Source of the DNA: an uncultured Oleiphilaceae bacterium
GTDB lineage: Bacteria > Pseudomonadota > Gammaproteobacteria > Pseudomonadales > Oleiphilaceae
Reading direction: 5' to 3'
Length of the DNA stretch: 64,000 nt
Assembly: GCA_913060665.1 (NCBI GenBank)
Contig: CAJXUY010000006.1
Location: forward strand, 62,001-126,000
In this document: positions 63,396 to 64,000 of the stretch, piece by piece
Layout: each line of letters begins with the position of its first letter
Position numbering within the stretch: the stretch's first letter is position 1
Notes under the pieces: model-generated
The model's input: the letters and a program-made list of their open reading frames with translations, nothing else
What the model was told of the DNA's origin: nothing
The model's database searches: none
Translations under genes and position numbers: made by a program

Positions 63396-63818
63396 CTAAC
63401 GTAATTTACTGCGCAGTTGCTGAATGGTACGGAGCCTAGCCGCTGCTTCTGCAAGCTGAGAGGCTGCTTTCGAGTAATCGAAATCGCCACTTTGATTAGC
63501 CAGAGCCTTTTCAGCCTCTTGCTTCGCTTCCAGAGCCGCTGCTTCATCCATATCAGCCGCACGTTGCGCACTGTCAGACAGTATAGTCACGACATTTGGC
63601 TGAACTTCCAGATATCCTCCAGATACATAGAAGACCTCTTCTTCGCCACCTTGCTTGATCACACGGATCGGGCCAGGTTTTAAAGCAGAAAGAAGAGGGG
63701 TGTGACCAGGTGCTACACCTAAATCACCCTCAAGACCTGCAGCGATTACCATCTCTACACGTCCAGAGAAAATCTCTTCTTCAGCACTTACAATATCGCA
63801 ATGCACGGAAATACCCAT
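63396..63818 (-). CDS. atpC: F1F0 ATP synthase subunit epsilon
   Basis: The 140-residue epsilon subunit of the F1 sector, which couples the rotor to c-ring and inhibits ATPase activity. The beta-sandwich domain shows [39 protein letters not shown] and [16 protein letters not shown]. The C-terminal helix pair runs from [16 protein letters not shown] to RSKLR. It is the last gene of the atp operon, 70 nt after atpD, with a short stem-loop (63855-63872) between them and a terminator after it. Confidence 0.96.
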   Translation of the reverse strand: MGISVHCDIVSAEEEIFSGRVEMVIAAGLEGDLGVAPGHTPLLSALKPGPIRVIKQGGEEEVFYVSGGYLEVQPNVVTILSDSAQRAADMDEAAALEAKQEAEKALANQSGDFDYSKAASQLAEAAARLRTIQQLRSKLR

Positions 63819-63854
63819 ATGCTATGCCTCTACTCTTATCCTATTTACCCCTTA

Positions 63855-63872
63855 CTCGTTATTTATAACGAG
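63855..63872 (-). other. Intercistronic stem-loop between atpD and atpC
   Basis: CTCGTTAT-TT-ATAACGAG is an 8-bp perfect inverted repeat in the 70-nt gap between atpD and atpC. It may modulate the lower expression of epsilon relative to beta or stabilise the processed transcript; no uridine tract follows. Confidence 0.5.
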
Positions 63873-63888
63873 CAAGAGATAAGGATAA

Positions 63889-64000
63889 TTATTTCATTGT
63901 CTTGGCTTTTTCTACTGCTTCGTCGATTGAACCAACCATGTAGAATGCCTGTTCTGGCAGGTCATCGTACTCACCAGCCAAAATGCCTTTAAAGCCGCGG
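63889..64000 (-). CDS. atpD: F1F0 ATP synthase subunit beta (C-terminal end only)
   Basis: The last 36 codons of atpD, read as [20 protein letters not shown] followed by [15 protein letters not shown] and a TAA stop (complement of 63889-63891). This is the conserved C-terminal end of the beta subunit (xFYMVGxIxEAxEKA). The rest of the gene lies beyond the window edge. Position before atpC confirms it. Confidence 0.95.
   Translation of the reverse strand, partial: RGFKGILAGEYDDLPEQAFYMVGSIDEAVEKAKTMK

Noticed and set aside
1..64000. tRNA, rRNA, CRISPR arrays and transposase genes
   Set aside because: None seen on either strand. The short direct repeats are explained by REP-like and inverted-repeat elements.

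Overview
The window looks like a chromosomal segment of a marine, probably hydrocarbon-degrading gammaproteobacterium. This rests on a complete membrane alkane hydroxylase set (alkB, two rubredoxins, rubredoxin reductase, AlkS-type regulator), a carbon-phosphorus lyase phosphonate locus, a TonB2/TtpC-type energy-transducing operon, PEP-CTERM and GlyGly-CTERM surface proteins, and the atpD-atpC-glmU-glmS order common in this class. No rRNA, tRNA or CRISPR array was seen, and no intact transposase or prophage. I do not assign a genus.

Layout. 1-5423 (minus): phnC-phnD-phnE-phnF-phnG-phnH-phnI, phosphonate uptake plus the start of the C-P lyase core, with two copies of a probable PhnF operator. 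5644-7813: marC, then three small minus-strand genes of unknown function. Two near-identical hairpin repeats resembling integron attC sites punctuate them. 7814-17000 (minus): uup, a DUF3124 lipoprotein-like gene, and an AraC regulator followed by DUF3450-ttpC-exbB-exbD-tonB-TPR. 17177-22874: assorted single genes (fatty acid hydroxylase family, DUF2750, EamA permease, two secreted unknowns, an HTTM-DCC fusion). 22889-28576 (minus): the alkane locus, with a candidate activator palindrome upstream of an alkB promoter. 28843-31260: a PEP-CTERM protein, a methyltransferase and a GGDEF gene remnant.

31371-53060 is a large cobalamin locus. It starts with a sigma70-like promoter and a cobalamin riboswitch, then cbtB, cbtA, a ChlI-ChlD fusion, cobO and cobB. 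A second, inverted cobB follows. A NiCoT-family cobalt transporter, cbiD, cobK/cbiJ, cbiX, cobH/cbiC, cobL/cbiET, cobI/cbiL, an intruding rhuM-fic gene, cbiG, cobJ/cbiH, cobM/cbiF, cobW and cobN complete it. Together these import cobalt and build cob(II)yrinate a,c-diamide and its adenosyl form from precorrin-2. Markers of both the early-cobalt (CbiX, CbiD, CbiG) and late-cobalt (CobN, ChlID, CobW) routes sit in one locus.

53066-64000: a small lipoprotein, mltF, a large FG-GAP/Calx-beta surface protein with an 11-G tract at its sorting signal, a delta-9-type fatty acid desaturase, and glmS, glmU, atpC and the end of atpD. An inverted-repeat element shares an identical 20-bp arm between an in-frame position inside cobN and the glmU-glmS junction, where it supplies the glmU stop codon.
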